DNA of 64,000 nucleotides from Delftia tsuruhatensis. GTDB taxonomy: Bacteria > Pseudomonadota > Gammaproteobacteria > Burkholderiales > Burkholderiaceae_C. The notes below the pieces were generated by a model, which saw only the letters and a program-made list of their open reading frames with translations, did not search any database and was not told where the DNA came from. Within the stretch, counting starts at the first letter, position 1; each line of letters begins with the position of its first letter. A program made the position numbers and the translations under genes. Of the stretch, positions 20,653 to 28,982 are shown piece after piece. The stretch is from assembly GCF_903815225.1 (NCBI RefSeq), contig NZ_LR813084.1:2150501-2214500 (forward strand), read 5' to 3'.

Positions 20653-20912
20653 TCCAGGACACCGCCACACGCTGAAAACCTCAGCGTGTGGCGGTTTTTT
20701 CTTGCCTTGAAGTGTCCTGCGGTGTCGTCAGAATCGCACGCGATTCGCACGGACTGCGACCCACTGACGAGCCGCAGCTCAGCCTTCGGCTTCTGATAGT
20801 TTTCCCCGATGAACTTGCCTAGGTCCGGAAAACCATCTCCGCATCCTCGTGCCCAAGCTGTTGGGCCACGTACCAGGGGTTGGCGCCTGCGGTCAGCAGC
20901 GTGGACATATGG
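20631..20912 (-). pseudogene. C-terminal remnant of a phage tyrosine integrase
   Basis: Reading the minus strand from 20912 gives STLLTAGANPWYVAQQLGHE then DAEMVFRT, the region before the catalytic tyrosine of tyrosine recombinases. At 20819-20821 the Tyr codon has lost one base (CGG ACC TA- GGC AAG), which creates TAG in the old frame. The next frame continues GKFIGENYQKPKAELRLV and runs on until TGA at 20631-20633, inside the tmRNA T-loop. So the integrase end overlapped its own attachment site. The gene is truncated 5' and frameshifted at the active residue; it cannot be active. Confidence 0.88.
20661..20702 (+). terminator. Rho-independent terminator of ssrA
   Basis: A 14-bp stem (ACCGCCACACGCTG and its complement, 7-nt loop) is followed by six T, starting 9 nt after the tmRNA CCA end. 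The same DNA is read through by the opposite-strand integrase remnant. Confidence 0.93.
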
Positions 20913-21059
20913 GGTGCCGGATCTGGTACGGGTTCCGGTACCCGATCCCGGCTCGCTCCACTACCGGCAGCCAGAGCGTTTCCGGATTTGGGTGTCCGTG
21001 GCCCACGGCTTCAAGGTGCGCGGATTCAGCCAGGCTCTGACGCCTCAGGCTTGGCTGAC

Positions 21060-21236
21060 CGCGCGCGGCTGGCGCCATGGTGGCGCCAGCCGCGGGCACC
21101 CGTAGTGGTTCATTCCGACCAGGGCTGGCAATTCACTGGTCACGAGTGGCAGCTCTTCCTGCGCGACCACAATCTGAACAGCAGCATGAGCCGACGCGGT
21201 AACTGCCACGACAACGCCGTGGTCGACAGCTCAAGA
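21060..21236 (+). pseudogene. IS3-family transposase (OrfB, integrase-core) fragment
   Basis: The frame contains VVVHSDQGWQFTGHEWQLFL followed by SMSRRGNCHDNAVVDS, which is the DDE integrase-core signature of IS3-family OrfB (the second Asp in HSDQG and the SMSRRGN.HDNA motif). The C-terminal part with the catalytic Glu is missing: the sequence departs into unrelated DNA after residue DS. Upstream similarity fades and shifts frame before about 21060. No inverted repeats were found. It lies immediately after the integrase remnant. Confidence 0.75.
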
Positions 21237-21366
21237 GCATCGGTGTCGGCATCGTGCAGGGCGGTGGCATGGCCGGGGCCCTGCACGGTGCTGATGAATT
21301 GGGGGCGCAGTCCGGTGTCCGCCCCGCGCATGCAGGGTACGCAGGCGGTAGTCCGCAGTTGACGTG

Positions 21367-21789
21367 TCAGGCGCTACGCTTGGCGCGGATTGCGTTGCGC
21401 GCGGCGCGCAGTAGCTGCAGCTGCAGCCAGGATGCGGCGAGCAGGGCTGCCAGAACGAGGAGCCAGTGATGCAAGGCAAACCCTGGCTGGTGAAAGCGCA
21501 CCGGCAGATCGACGGCTTCCACCAGCACGCCGATTTCGATGAACGCAAGCAGGCCTGCCATGGGGGCAAGCCAGCCGGGTTCGCGCTGCGATGGGCAGGC
21601 CTGGGACCGTTTTCGGCGTCCTGCCAGTCTGAAGAAAATGCCCAGGGCGATGGTGCCCAGAATCAGGGCCAGGACCAGCTTGCCAAGCAAGCTGGCAGCC
21701 GCCGCGCCGCCCAGGGTCAGGCTCAAGCCCACGATCTCGGCCACGACTTCGAACCGCGCCGCAAGGGCCTTACGGATGCGCAATAACAT
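21367..21789 (-). CDS. Small hypothetical membrane protein
   Basis: The product is 140 residues. I do not recognise the family. Predicted features are an amphipathic N-terminus (MLLRIRKALAARFEVV), a Gly/Ala-rich hydrophobic stretch, a strong membrane segment (LVLALILGTIALGIFFRLAG), a basic loop (RRKRS), and two further hydrophobic segments before a basic C-terminus (RAARNAIRAKRSA). Composition and codon use look like a real gene. It sits among phage/IS debris, so it may be cargo of a decayed element. No ribosome-binding site of good quality was seen. Confidence 0.55.
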   Translation of the reverse strand: MLLRIRKALAARFEVVAEIVGLSLTLGGAAAASLLGKLVLALILGTIALGIFFRLAGRRKRSQACPSQREPGWLAPMAGLLAFIEIGVLVEAVDLPVRFHQPGFALHHWLLVLAALLAASWLQLQLLRAARNAIRAKRSA

Positions 21790-22143
21790 GGCAGTCTTCC
21801 TTCAGCGTCTGTGCGCTTCAGAAGGCTGCGCGCCGCAGCATGGTGATTTCCTGAACTTTCCCATCCCGTCCCCCTGGCCCTGATTGCATGATCCGGCGAG
21901 CGTATCAAAACTTGTCGGGAGGCCGGAAGCGGTCGAGCCGCTTTGCGGGCTCCGCCCATGCTGAGGTTGCGCTCCGTGATGACCTTTGTGCAGCGCAAGG
22001 ACTCGGCCTGCAGTTGCCTGGGATGCCGCGGCCTTTGCGGCACGCTTGTCCAACAGGTCGGCCAGTGTGCGCAGAGCGTTGGCCGGCTCCTCTGCAACGG
22101 CAGGAGAGGCCCCATAGCTCCTGCGCTTGCCGCTGTCCTTGCC
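21790..22143. other. Unassigned DNA in the prophage scar
   Basis: About 350 bp lie between the small membrane protein and the methyltransferase remnant. An open minus-strand frame runs through most of it from the methyltransferase fragment, coding an Ala/Lys-rich stretch (NALRTLADLLDKRAAKAA) that may be debris of another phage gene. I see no start with a ribosome-binding site, no terminator and no repeat here. Confidence 0.5.
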
Positions 22144-22350
22144 CTCGCCGAAGCTCATCTGGATCAGGGTGGGGGACACCAGGGCGCGGCAGCCGCCTGC
22201 CTCCGTTGCGATGGTGCTGATCGGCCGGTCCAGCGGTTCGATCTTCCCACCATGGGCCATGTTCACGATGAACGGCCGGGGAGCGTTCAGAACGAGCTTC
22301 TTCAGGCCGTGCGCGATTCACCGCATGGTGGCGGGCCCCAGATTCTTCTT
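22144..22350 (-). pseudogene. Phage-type DNA cytosine methyltransferase remnant
   Basis: The minus strand reads NLGPATMR, stop, IAHGLKKLVLNAPRPFIV then NMAHGGKIEPLDRPISTIA and GGCRALVSPTLIQMSFGE. This pattern (ATMRRIA.G, FIV...HG, RPLSTI.T..G..ALV.P.L) is the late region of C5-cytosine methyltransferases common in prophages. An in-frame TGA at 22318-22320 replaces an Arg codon (CGA expected). The N-terminal catalytic PCQ region is absent. After the recognisable part the open frame continues to 21802 with sequence I cannot assign. Confidence 0.7.
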
Positions 22351-22563
22351 GCGCCTGAAGATGCCCTGCCCGGGGAAGGCTCCCGTCGATTCACTCGGCT
22401 GCCTGGCTGAATGGCTTCTGGCCCGCCCTGGGATTCTTGAAGTGCGTCTGCCCCAGCCACACTGAATTGAATCCAGGACATGTAATGGCGTTGGGTATCG
22501 TGATCCATGATTGCCGGCTATAGTCAGATGGCTTTATGTAGCTCAAATATCAGTGGAGTCGTT

Positions 22564-23421
22564 ATGAGTCGCTTTGTCCGTAGTGTTGTGTTCTCTGCAT
22601 TCGCCTCTTGCCTGGCTGCCCCAGCAATGTCGGCCCTGCCGGATTCGGGCATGTGGGCGATTGATGGAGAGCTGAACGGCAAGCCAGGGCGCGGAATTCA
22701 GATCGACAGACAAAGCGGGCTGAACGTCATCGTCACCTACTACGGCTACAGGACCGATGGATCGGCGCTCTTCCTGCAAGCGGTGGGCCAGCTGAAGGAC
22801 GAGAAGATCTTCGAAGGCGAGCTTGCTGAATACCGAGGTGGTCGCGTGCTTGGCGGTCCGGCGCAAAGCGGCGAGGTCATGCAAGTCGTGGGCCCTGTCC
22901 GCATCGTCTTCGACACTGAGACATCTGCTTCCATCACGCTGCCTGGTGAAGCTACTCGACTGATGAAGAGATTTCGTTTTGAAGACCACTTGAGCCGCCT
23001 TCACACAAAATCTTTCATGTACTCCACCGCTGGGCAAATGGTCAGAAAGGTGACCCCTGGGACGATCCGCATCTACGCAAAGGATGGCATCTTTCGGATG
23101 GAAGAAGAGCTGGCCAATGGCGGCTCATGCTTCTACGAAGGTGGGCTCGAAGTCTCGGGGCAGTCTGTCAACTCCGCTGGGTCCGTGACCTGCAAGGACC
23201 CGTCTTCTCGACCGAATGTTCACTCCTACAAGGTTGAGAACCTGAAAGTGGACGAGTATGGGGTCCTGACCGGGCGGTTCAACTGGTCCGGATGGGACAC
23301 TGCGGGAAATACTCTGAGCAATACGAGCACCGTGGTCGGCATCTGCCGCTCCGATTGGGAGCTGCTTGGCGCAAACCCCTGTCTTGAAAATGGTCACAGC
23401 TTCTACGCGAAGCCGAATTAA
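22564..23421 (+). CDS. Hypothetical secreted protein
   Basis: The product is 285 residues from ATG 22564, chosen because it places a clean signal peptide at the N-terminus (MSRFVRSVVFSAFASCLAAPAMSA). The mature part starts PDSGMWAIDGELNGKPGRG, a segment I associate with many uncharacterised secreted proteins of Burkholderiales. A second half with GTIRIYAKDGIFRMEEELA follows, with several cysteines (CFYEGG, VTCKD, GICRSD, NPCLENG) that could form disulfides. There are no catalytic motifs. It is flanked by mobile-element debris on both sides, has lower GC than its surroundings, and is likely acquired. Function unknown. Confidence 0.75.
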   Translation: MSRFVRSVVFSAFASCLAAPAMSALPDSGMWAIDGELNGKPGRGIQIDRQSGLNVIVTYYGYRTDGSALFLQAVGQLKDEKIFEGELAEYRGGRVLGGPAQSGEVMQVVGPVRIVFDTETSASITLPGEATRLMKRFRFEDHLSRLHTKSFMYSTAGQMVRKVTPGTIRIYAKDGIFRMEEELANGGSCFYEGGLEVSGQSVNSAGSVTCKDPSSRPNVHSYKVENLKVDEYGVLTGRFNWSGWDTAGNTLSNTSTVVGICRSDWELLGANPCLENGHSFYAKPN

Positions 23422-23462
23422 CGCGATTCCTTGATTCCAGGCCCTCGAGCGCTGTGCTGCAA

Positions 23463-23499
23463 GGAAAGGCCCCTGGCGAGCGCACACCCAGGGGGCTTG
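23463..23499 (-). terminator. Possible terminator behind the H-NS remnant
   Basis: On the minus strand a GC stem (CCCCCTGG/CCAGGGGC with an 11-nt loop) is followed by CTTTCCTT. The T content is weak. It lies just after the stop of the H-NS fragment and may be its old terminator. Confidence 0.4.
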
Positions 23500-23508
23500 A
23501 GGTGCCGC

Positions 23509-23720
23509 CTAGACTTGGCGCGCACTTCCTTGCTTGGTGTATCGGCAACCCGTCGCCAAACTTTTGGCTGCTTCGATCAGGAACTGTTCCCGGTCCTTGC
23601 CCTTGATCCAGTTCGGCGACGTGCCCCGGCCGGTCCATGTCGCGCCGGTGGCAGGGGCGCGGTACTTCGGGGCGCCCACCTTGCTCTTGGCCTTGCCCTG
23701 GGGCAGATCACGGCAAGGGG
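23509..23720 (-). pseudogene. H-NS-family C-terminal DNA-binding domain fragment
   Basis: Minus-strand translation gives KVGAPKYRAPATGATWTGRG then TSPNWIKGKDREQFLIEAA and a stop at 23509. This is the H-NS C-terminal DNA-binding core (TGATWTGRGxxPxWI) and closely resembles the intact gene at 24123-24401. No start codon or N-terminal oligomerisation helix precedes it: the frame loses similarity beyond about 23720. It is best read as a truncated second copy. It could only produce a free DNA-binding domain if a cryptic start were used. Confidence 0.8.
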
Positions 23721-23838
23721 AACAGATTCATTGGCTGTACCATGCCAACGTTTCGTGCGGGGTTGAAATTGGATTGACGGATTTTCGGGGGACTATTTGC
23801 CTTGATCTGGGGCTTGAATGCCAGTGCTCTGGCGGCCC

Positions 23839-24057
23839 TCAATCCTCCGGCATGGGGGACAGAGGTTGCTGCGACAGTTCCTGGATCAAGGTGAGGCGGA
23901 AATGCGCCAATGCCTTGGCACCCTGTTGTATGTGGTGCAGATCCGCCACGCCACCTATGCCGGAGACCAATAGCTCGGGCCTGGTGGACAGAATGACTTC
24001 GATGAAGTGGTCGGCCAGTTCGGCGGCCAGTTCGGTCCCAGCGACCTGTCTGCTCAT
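23839..24057 (-). CDS. Small hypothetical protein
   Basis: The product is 72 residues from ATG 24057, preceded on the minus strand by GGGGAGA with a 5-nt gap, a good ribosome-binding site. The sequence (MSRQVAGTELAAELADHF...) is mostly helical and begins amphipathic, with no recognisable domain, cysteines or membrane segment. It lies 65 nt downstream of the intact H-NS-like gene in the same direction, so the two may be co-transcribed. A small H-NS partner is possible but unproven. Confidence 0.55.
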   Translation of the reverse strand: MSRQVAGTELAAELADHFIEVILSTRPELLVSGIGGVADLHHIQQGAKALAHFRLTLIQELSQQPLSPMPED

Positions 24058-24122
24058 GCGTGTCTCCCCACGGTGGTGAAGAGTACATGTTAGGACATCT
24101 GATGCGGTCCGTGCCTGCGTGC

Positions 24123-24401
24123 TCAGAGGGCAAAGGCCGCGCGATCCTTGCCTTCGATCCACTTTGGCGGTTTGCCGCGCCCGGTCCAGGTGGCGCCGGT
24201 TTCCGGATTGCGGAATCGGGGCTCTCCCACGCTGTGCTTGCCCTTGATGGATGGGAAAACGTCGCTCTGTGTCAGCCCATAGTGCCGGATCAGGGTTTGC
24301 GCCTGGGCTATGGCATCGCCCTTTGCCTCCTTGAGCAGTGCATTGATCTTCTCTTCGAGTGCCGCTTTTTGCTGCAGAAGGGCTTTGTATTCAGAAGTCA
24401 T
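24123..24401 (-). CDS. H-NS-like nucleoid-associated protein
   Basis: The product is 92 residues. An N-terminal coiled-coil-type helix (YKALLQQKAALEEKINALLK) supports oligomerisation. The C-terminal core reads GEPRFRNPETGATWTGRGKP with PKWIEGKD, the DNA minor-groove-binding motif of H-NS. The length fits the short H-NS proteins common in Burkholderiales, which bind AT-rich foreign DNA and silence it. Its place inside an acquired zone suggests an element-borne silencer. A ~500 bp non-coding stretch precedes it. Confidence 0.88.
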   Translation of the reverse strand: MTSEYKALLQQKAALEEKINALLKEAKGDAIAQAQTLIRHYGLTQSDVFPSIKGKHSVGEPRFRNPETGATWTGRGKPPKWIEGKDRAAFAL

Positions 24402-24903
24402 GTTGAGAAAAGGAATTCAGTAAAAGATGGGCATGTATAGCACAGTCGGTGGTTCGTTGTAAGAAAATGGTAAGAAAAAGTAAGTCGAAGAGCACCAAAT
24501 GCCTGACTTGGCCGCAAGCCAGCGGCAGTTCGGTTGGTGATTCGAGGGCGGAGAAAAAAGGCCAGCGCGGGGCTGGCCTTGGGAGAAAGAGCCGGTGCTT
24601 GTGCAGCTGCCTGGGGGAATGAGAGGGAGGGAGGAGGAGACGCCCCGGGCCCGGCAATGAACCGTGACGGAAATTGAGGGTCATCGTGCCTGCTCCTGTC
24701 CTGCTGGTGCATGGGCGGGTGGCGAGTCCGCATGTAGGACGAGGGAGCGTGTCGAGAGAATTCCGTGGAAGACACGCTGGTTTGCCGAGGCACATGCGCG
24801 ATGAATTGTGGGGGGGCTGGTCACAGGCTGGTCATGCCGGTACGCCATAAATCGGAGGTTGCGCAACCATGGGAGGGGGCGCATTGTTTTGAACCGCGCA
24901 CCT
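24402..24903. other. Intergenic region upstream of H-NS-like gene and of the secreted nuclease
   Basis: There are ~500 bp without a convincing gene. It includes an AT-richer stretch (24420-24480) that probably holds the H-NS-like gene's promoter, an intrinsic terminator on the minus strand (24554-24580), and just upstream of that a minus-strand ATG at 24686 with AGGAG ten bases before it. The frame from this ATG passes straight through the terminator, which argues for a leader/attenuator or decayed gene rather than a stable protein. Confidence 0.45.
24554..24580 (-). terminator. Intrinsic terminator on the minus strand without an obvious upstream gene
   Basis: A 9-bp stem AAGGCCAGC/GCTGGCCTT with a 5-nt loop is followed on the minus strand by a short T-tract (TTTTC). 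The next gene upstream on this strand is absent: the neighbour at 24904 is on the plus strand. It therefore ends some short minus-strand transcript starting between about 24600 and 24900. Confidence 0.7.
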
Positions 24904-27900
24904 ATGTCCATCGTTGCCAACCTGTTCTCTTTCACATTCCAATCCACCAATCCGCCGGACCCGTCCGTGGGTCGCCACCGCTGGAAGCTGCATGGTGCAG
25001 GCTTGTTGCTGTCTGCCTGCACCGGAGCCTGGGGGCAGGTTTCCTTCACGGGGAACTATGCGCAGGATTTCGATGGCCTGGCGGCCACCGGAACATCCGC
25101 AGTCTGGGCGAACAATGCGACATTGCCGGGTTGGTTTCTCTACAACGCAAGCCAGGCTGCCATCACAACCTATGTCGTGGGCAGTGGTGCATCCAATACG
25201 GGCAGCTTCTACAGCCTGGGCTTGAATGCCGATCGTGCTCTGGGTGGCGTGGCATCGGGTGGAGCCTATTTTGGAGGCCCGGCACAGGGGGCGGTCGCGG
25301 GCTGGATTGCACTGGCGGTGCGCAATGACACGGGCGGCCTGGTGGATGGCATCAGCTTGCGGTTCAATGGCGAGCAATGGCGCAATGGCGGCAACACCAG
25401 CCAGCAGACCATGGCGCTGGAGTACGGCTTCGGGCCCACGTTTGCCGAGGTGCCCGAGTGGATTCAACCGAAGGGGACTTTCGACTGGAAATCTCCCGTT
25501 GCCACGGCGGCGGCAGGCTCCGTGGATGGCAATGTGGCCGGGCGGGTGAGCGGCGTGGGTGGTGATCTGCGCGGCCTGGCCTGGGCGCCGGAAGGCATCC
25601 TGTGGCTGCGCTGGGCGGAGGTCAACGATGTGGGGAACGATCACGGCCTGGCCATTGACGATCTCTCGCTGGCCCTGGCATTGCCGGATACCACGGACCC
25701 GGTGCTGCTGGCTTCGGCGCCGGCCGAGGCGGCGACAGGCGTGCCGCTCAATCCGGACATCCAGTTGAGTTTCGACGAGCCGGTGAGGGCCGGCAGCGGC
25801 AGCTTCGAATTGCGCCAGGGGGCAGATGTGGTGGCGACCCTGCTGGCTGCCAATGCCGGGCAGGTTCAGTTCAGTGGATCGCGCATCACGCTCAAGGCGG
25901 GCGTGCGGCTGGCTGCCGATAAGGCCTATAGCCTGGTGCCTGTGGGTGTGCCTGTGGTTGATGCATCGGGCAACCCCTGGGCCGGGGCGGCGCTGAACTT
26001 CACCACGGGTGGAGAGCCTGTGGCCACAAGAATCTCGGCTGTCCAGGGCTCTGGCGCCAGATCGCCCATGGAGGGCGCAAAGGTGACGGTGGACGCCGTG
26101 GTGACGGCCTATATGCCCGGGCTGAGTGGTTTTTTTCTGCAGGAGGAGTCTGCCGACTCCGATGGCGACGATGCCACATCGGAAGGTCTCTTCGTCTACT
26201 ATGGCAATGCCAACCCCGGGGTGGATGACGGTACCGTGGGGCAGCGGGTGCAGGTTTCCGGCACGGTGAGCGAGTTTCGCGACCAGACCCAGCTTGGCTA
26301 TCTCACGGACTTCGTACTCCGTGGTCCATCCGAGATGCCGGTCCCTGTGCGTATCTCGTTGCCGGTTGGCGACATGGCGCAATGGGAGCGCCTGGAAGGC
26401 ATGCGTGTGGAGGTGGTGTCCTCCACGGGCGGTAATCTGGTGGTGACCGATAACCGCACGCTGGGGCGCTACGGCAATGTCACCCTGTCCGCCGATGCGC
26501 CGCTGGCGCAGTACACCGAGGTGAATCCGCCCAGCCGCTCCGGATATGCGGCCTATGTGCAAAAGCTGCAACGCAGCCAGATCATCCTCGACGACCGCTC
26601 CAGTGCCCAGAATCCCGCCACGGTGCCGGGGAGGGGCGGGCTTGCGCTGTCGGCCGCCAATACGCTGCGTGCGGGTGATGGAGTGGACCGCATCATCGGT
26701 GTGCTCGACCAGCTCTACGACGCAGCCTCCGATCAGCCCTACCTGACCAATTACCGTGTCCAGCCCACGCAGGCCGTCCGTTTCACGGGGCCGCAGCGCC
26801 CTACGGCGGCCGAGCTGCATCAGGCCGTTGGCGCCTCCACGGTCAAGATCGCCTCGTCCAATGTCCTGAACTTTTTCAACCTGACGGGAGCCACCAGCGG
26901 CTCATCCCAGGTGATGTTCACCACACCGCTGGGCAATCAGCAAGGTATTCGCGGGGCCAACAGCGCGCTAGAGCTGGAGCGCCAGCGTGCCAAGGTTGTC
27001 TCGAATCTGGCCGGTCTGGGGGCAGACGTATATGGCCTGATGGAGGTGCAGAACAATGGCTTCGGTCCAGGCAGCGCCATCCAGGACCTGGCTGATGCAT
27101 TGAATGCCAGTGCGGACAAGCCGGCAGGTGCCGTGTATGCGGTGGTCAAGGCGCCTTTCAGTGAAGCCTCCGCGACTGTGGCTGGCGCGGGCACCGATGC
27201 CATCACCGTCGCCATTCTCTATCGCAGCGACCGTGTCGCCCCGGTGGGAACTGCGGCTGTGCCCAATGTCGCCACCTATGACGCCTTCAATGGCAGCATC
27301 GGTGGAGCGCGCGTGCCGATCGCGCAGACCTTCGCGATCGCCGGCCGCCCCGAGCAGTTCACCCTGGTGGTGAACCATTTCAAGTCCAAGGGCAGTGTGC
27401 TGGGTGGCACGGGCAACGCCGATGCGGCCGATGGCCAGGGGGCCAACAACGCGGCGCGTGTGAAGACTGCTCAGCAACTGAGCGCGTGGCTGGCGACCCG
27501 GCCGACAGGGACGAGCAGCCCGCATGTGGTACTGGTGGGGGACTTCAACGCCTATGCCAAGGAAGATCCGATCACGACTCTGGAAGGCGGCGGTTACGTC
27601 AAGGTGTCCCAAGGCCATTCCTACGCCTTCGATGGCATGTGGGGTTCGCTGGACCATGTGTTCGTGAGCCGCAGCCTGGAGCCGAGCGCCGGCCCGGCGG
27701 TGAAGTGGGCGATCAATGCCCAGGAGCCGGAAGTTCTGGACTACAACACCGAGTACAAGTCTCCCGAGCAGCAGGCGGGCTTCTATGCGCCCACGGCCTA
27801 CCGATCCAGTGATCACAATCCCATTTTGCTGGGATTGAACTTTGGCGGCCAGGCGCCGTCCCTGGGCGGGCTGCCTGTCAGCGCGCAGACCGTGACCGTC

Positions 27901-28719
27901 GGTCAGGCAGCCGATCTGGCTGATGTGCTGGTTGCCGACGCCGACAGCCCTGTGGTGACTCTGTCCGTTGCCGCCAGCGGCGGCCGGGTGCTTGGCCTGG
28001 AGGATGCCGATGCTTCCTTGCCCGGGATACAGCTGCGCGGCAGCCCTTCCCAGGTCTCGGCGCAGTTCCGTGGCGCCCTCTACCTGGCGACCGAGGCCGG
28101 TCCGGTCAGCCTGACACTGAGCGTCAGCGATGGCGTCCATGCACCTGTCTCCGCCAGTTATCCGTTGACCGCGGTCGCGGCGGCGGCCGTTGATCCTGCC
28201 AATCGTTTCAGCGTCACCGGGGCTGGCCAGGCAGCCGTGGCGGGTGAAATCGTGGGCGGTGGCGCCAGTTGCCGATTGGCCCAGCCTCCACAGGTTGTAG
28301 CGGCACCGACAGCCCCGCGCCCTGGAGTCGCGGTGCCGCACGGGCTGCTGAAGCTGAGCACCGATGGCTGTGATGCGGGAGCCCTCGTGACCGTCAGATT
28401 GACCTATCCCGTGGATCTGCCCGGCGGCGCGGAATACTGGAAATGGGGGCGCACCAGCGACAACGTCACGCCGCACTGGTATCGCATTCCTGCCAGCCTG
28501 CAAGGCCGCGTCGTCTCCTTCGTGCTGCGGGATGGAGGCCTGGGTGATGACGACCTGACGGCCAATGGCCGCGTGGAAGATCCCTCTGCCCTGGTCGTTC
28601 CTGCGGCTGCGGTCGCAGCGACGGCCGCGCCGATTCCTTCGCTCGGCGCATGGGCCACGGCGCTGCTGTCCCTGCTGGTGGCATTCTGTACTGCCTGCCA
28701 GCGCCGCCGCGGCTACTGA
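24904..28719 (+). CDS. Secreted ExeM/NucH-type extracellular nuclease with IPTL-CTERM-like anchor
   Basis: The product is about 1271 residues from ATG 24904. Order of parts: signal region ending near GAWGQ; a beta-rich N-terminal domain; a bacterial Ig-like domain (~262-360, TGVPLNPDIQLSFDEPV); an OB-fold/YhcR-like domain (~375-480); and an endonuclease/exonuclease/phosphatase domain (~645-970). That last domain shows LMEVQNNG, VNHFKSKG, GDFNAY (~878), SLDHVFV and SDHNPI. A choice-of-anchor-like domain follows with WYRIPASLQG and LRDGGLGDDDL. The end (IPSLGAWATALLSL...CQRRR) is a variant IPTL-CTERM sorting tail: motif, membrane helix, Arg cluster. It probably degrades extracellular DNA at the cell surface. 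The start is uncertain because no strong ribosome-binding site was seen. Confidence 0.88.
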   Translation: MSIVANLFSFTFQSTNPPDPSVGRHRWKLHGAGLLLSACTGAWGQVSFTGNYAQDFDGLAATGTSAVWANNATLPGWFLYNASQAAITTYVVGSGASNTGSFYSLGLNADRALGGVASGGAYFGGPAQGAVAGWIALAVRNDTGGLVDGISLRFNGEQWRNGGNTSQQTMALEYGFGPTFAEVPEWIQPKGTFDWKSPVATAAAGSVDGNVAGRVSGVGGDLRGLAWAPEGILWLRWAEVNDVGNDHGLAIDDLSLALALPDTTDPVLLASAPAEAATGVPLNPDIQLSFDEPVRAGSGSFELRQGADVVATLLAANAGQVQFSGSRITLKAGVRLAADKAYSLVPVGVPVVDASGNPWAGAALNFTTGGEPVATRISAVQGSGARSPMEGAKVTVDAVVTAYMPGLSGFFLQEESADSDGDDATSEGLFVYYGNANPGVDDGTVGQRVQVSGTVSEFRDQTQLGYLTDFVLRGPSEMPVPVRISLPVGDMAQWERLEGMRVEVVSSTGGNLVVTDNRTLGRYGNVTLSADAPLAQYTEVNPPSRSGYAAYVQKLQRSQIILDDRSSAQNPATVPGRGGLALSAANTLRAGDGVDRIIGVLDQLYDAASDQPYLTNYRVQPTQAVRFTGPQRPTAAELHQAVGASTVKIASSNVLNFFNLTGATSGSSQVMFTTPLGNQQGIRGANSALELERQRAKVVSNLAGLGADVYGLMEVQNNGFGPGSAIQDLADALNASADKPAGAVYAVVKAPFSEASATVAGAGTDAITVAILYRSDRVAPVGTAAVPNVATYDAFNGSIGGARVPIAQTFAIAGRPEQFTLVVNHFKSKGSVLGGTGNADAADGQGANNAARVKTAQQLSAWLATRPTGTSSPHVVLVGDFNAYAKEDPITTLEGGGYVKVSQGHSYAFDGMWGSLDHVFVSRSLEPSAGPAVKWAINAQEPEVLDYNTEYKSPEQQAGFYAPTAYRSSDHNPILLGLNFGGQAPSLGGLPVSAQTVTVGQAADLADVLVADADSPVVTLSVAASGGRVLGLEDADASLPGIQLRGSPSQVSAQFRGALYLATEAGPVSLTLSVSDGVHAPVSASYPLTAVAAAAVDPANRFSVTGAGQAAVAGEIVGGGASCRLAQPPQVVAAPTAPRPGVAVPHGLLKLSTDGCDAGALVTVRLTYPVDLPGGAEYWKWGRTSDNVTPHWYRIPASLQGRVVSFVLRDGGLGDDDLTANGRVEDPSALVVPAAAVAATAAPIPSLGAWATALLSLLVAFCTACQRRRGY

Positions 28720-28733
28720 AGCAAAAAAGCATA

Positions 28734-28769
28734 GGCCCGGCCCTGCATAGGATGCAGACCGGGTCTTTT
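28734..28769 (+). terminator. Terminator of the secreted nuclease gene
   Basis: An imperfect ~13-bp stem (GGCCCGG..CTGCAT / ATGCAG.CCGGGTC, 3-nt loop) is followed by TTTT, 15 nt after the stop. An A-run on the other side (28722-28728) would let it work in both directions. Confidence 0.75.
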
Positions 28770-28982
28770 CCATGGGCGGTTGCTTGCCCTGCGGTTGATC
28801 AGGGCGATGGCGCCCGAGGAGCTCAGGAATCGATCATGCTTGAAAAAGCGCCTGGCTAACCGGCATACCGCTGGCTGGCAAAAACGACTGCAGGCTGAAT
28901 CGGCCTGGCGAGTCGCCCCACGATGAAACTGAACTGTTGCAAGCATCTGCAATGCTGCAGCACAGGTCGAATGATATTCGAA

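Noticed and set aside
24832..28773. Two long minus-strand frames opposite the nuclease gene
   Set aside because: Arg/His-rich antisense frames; the plus strand has complete domain motifs.
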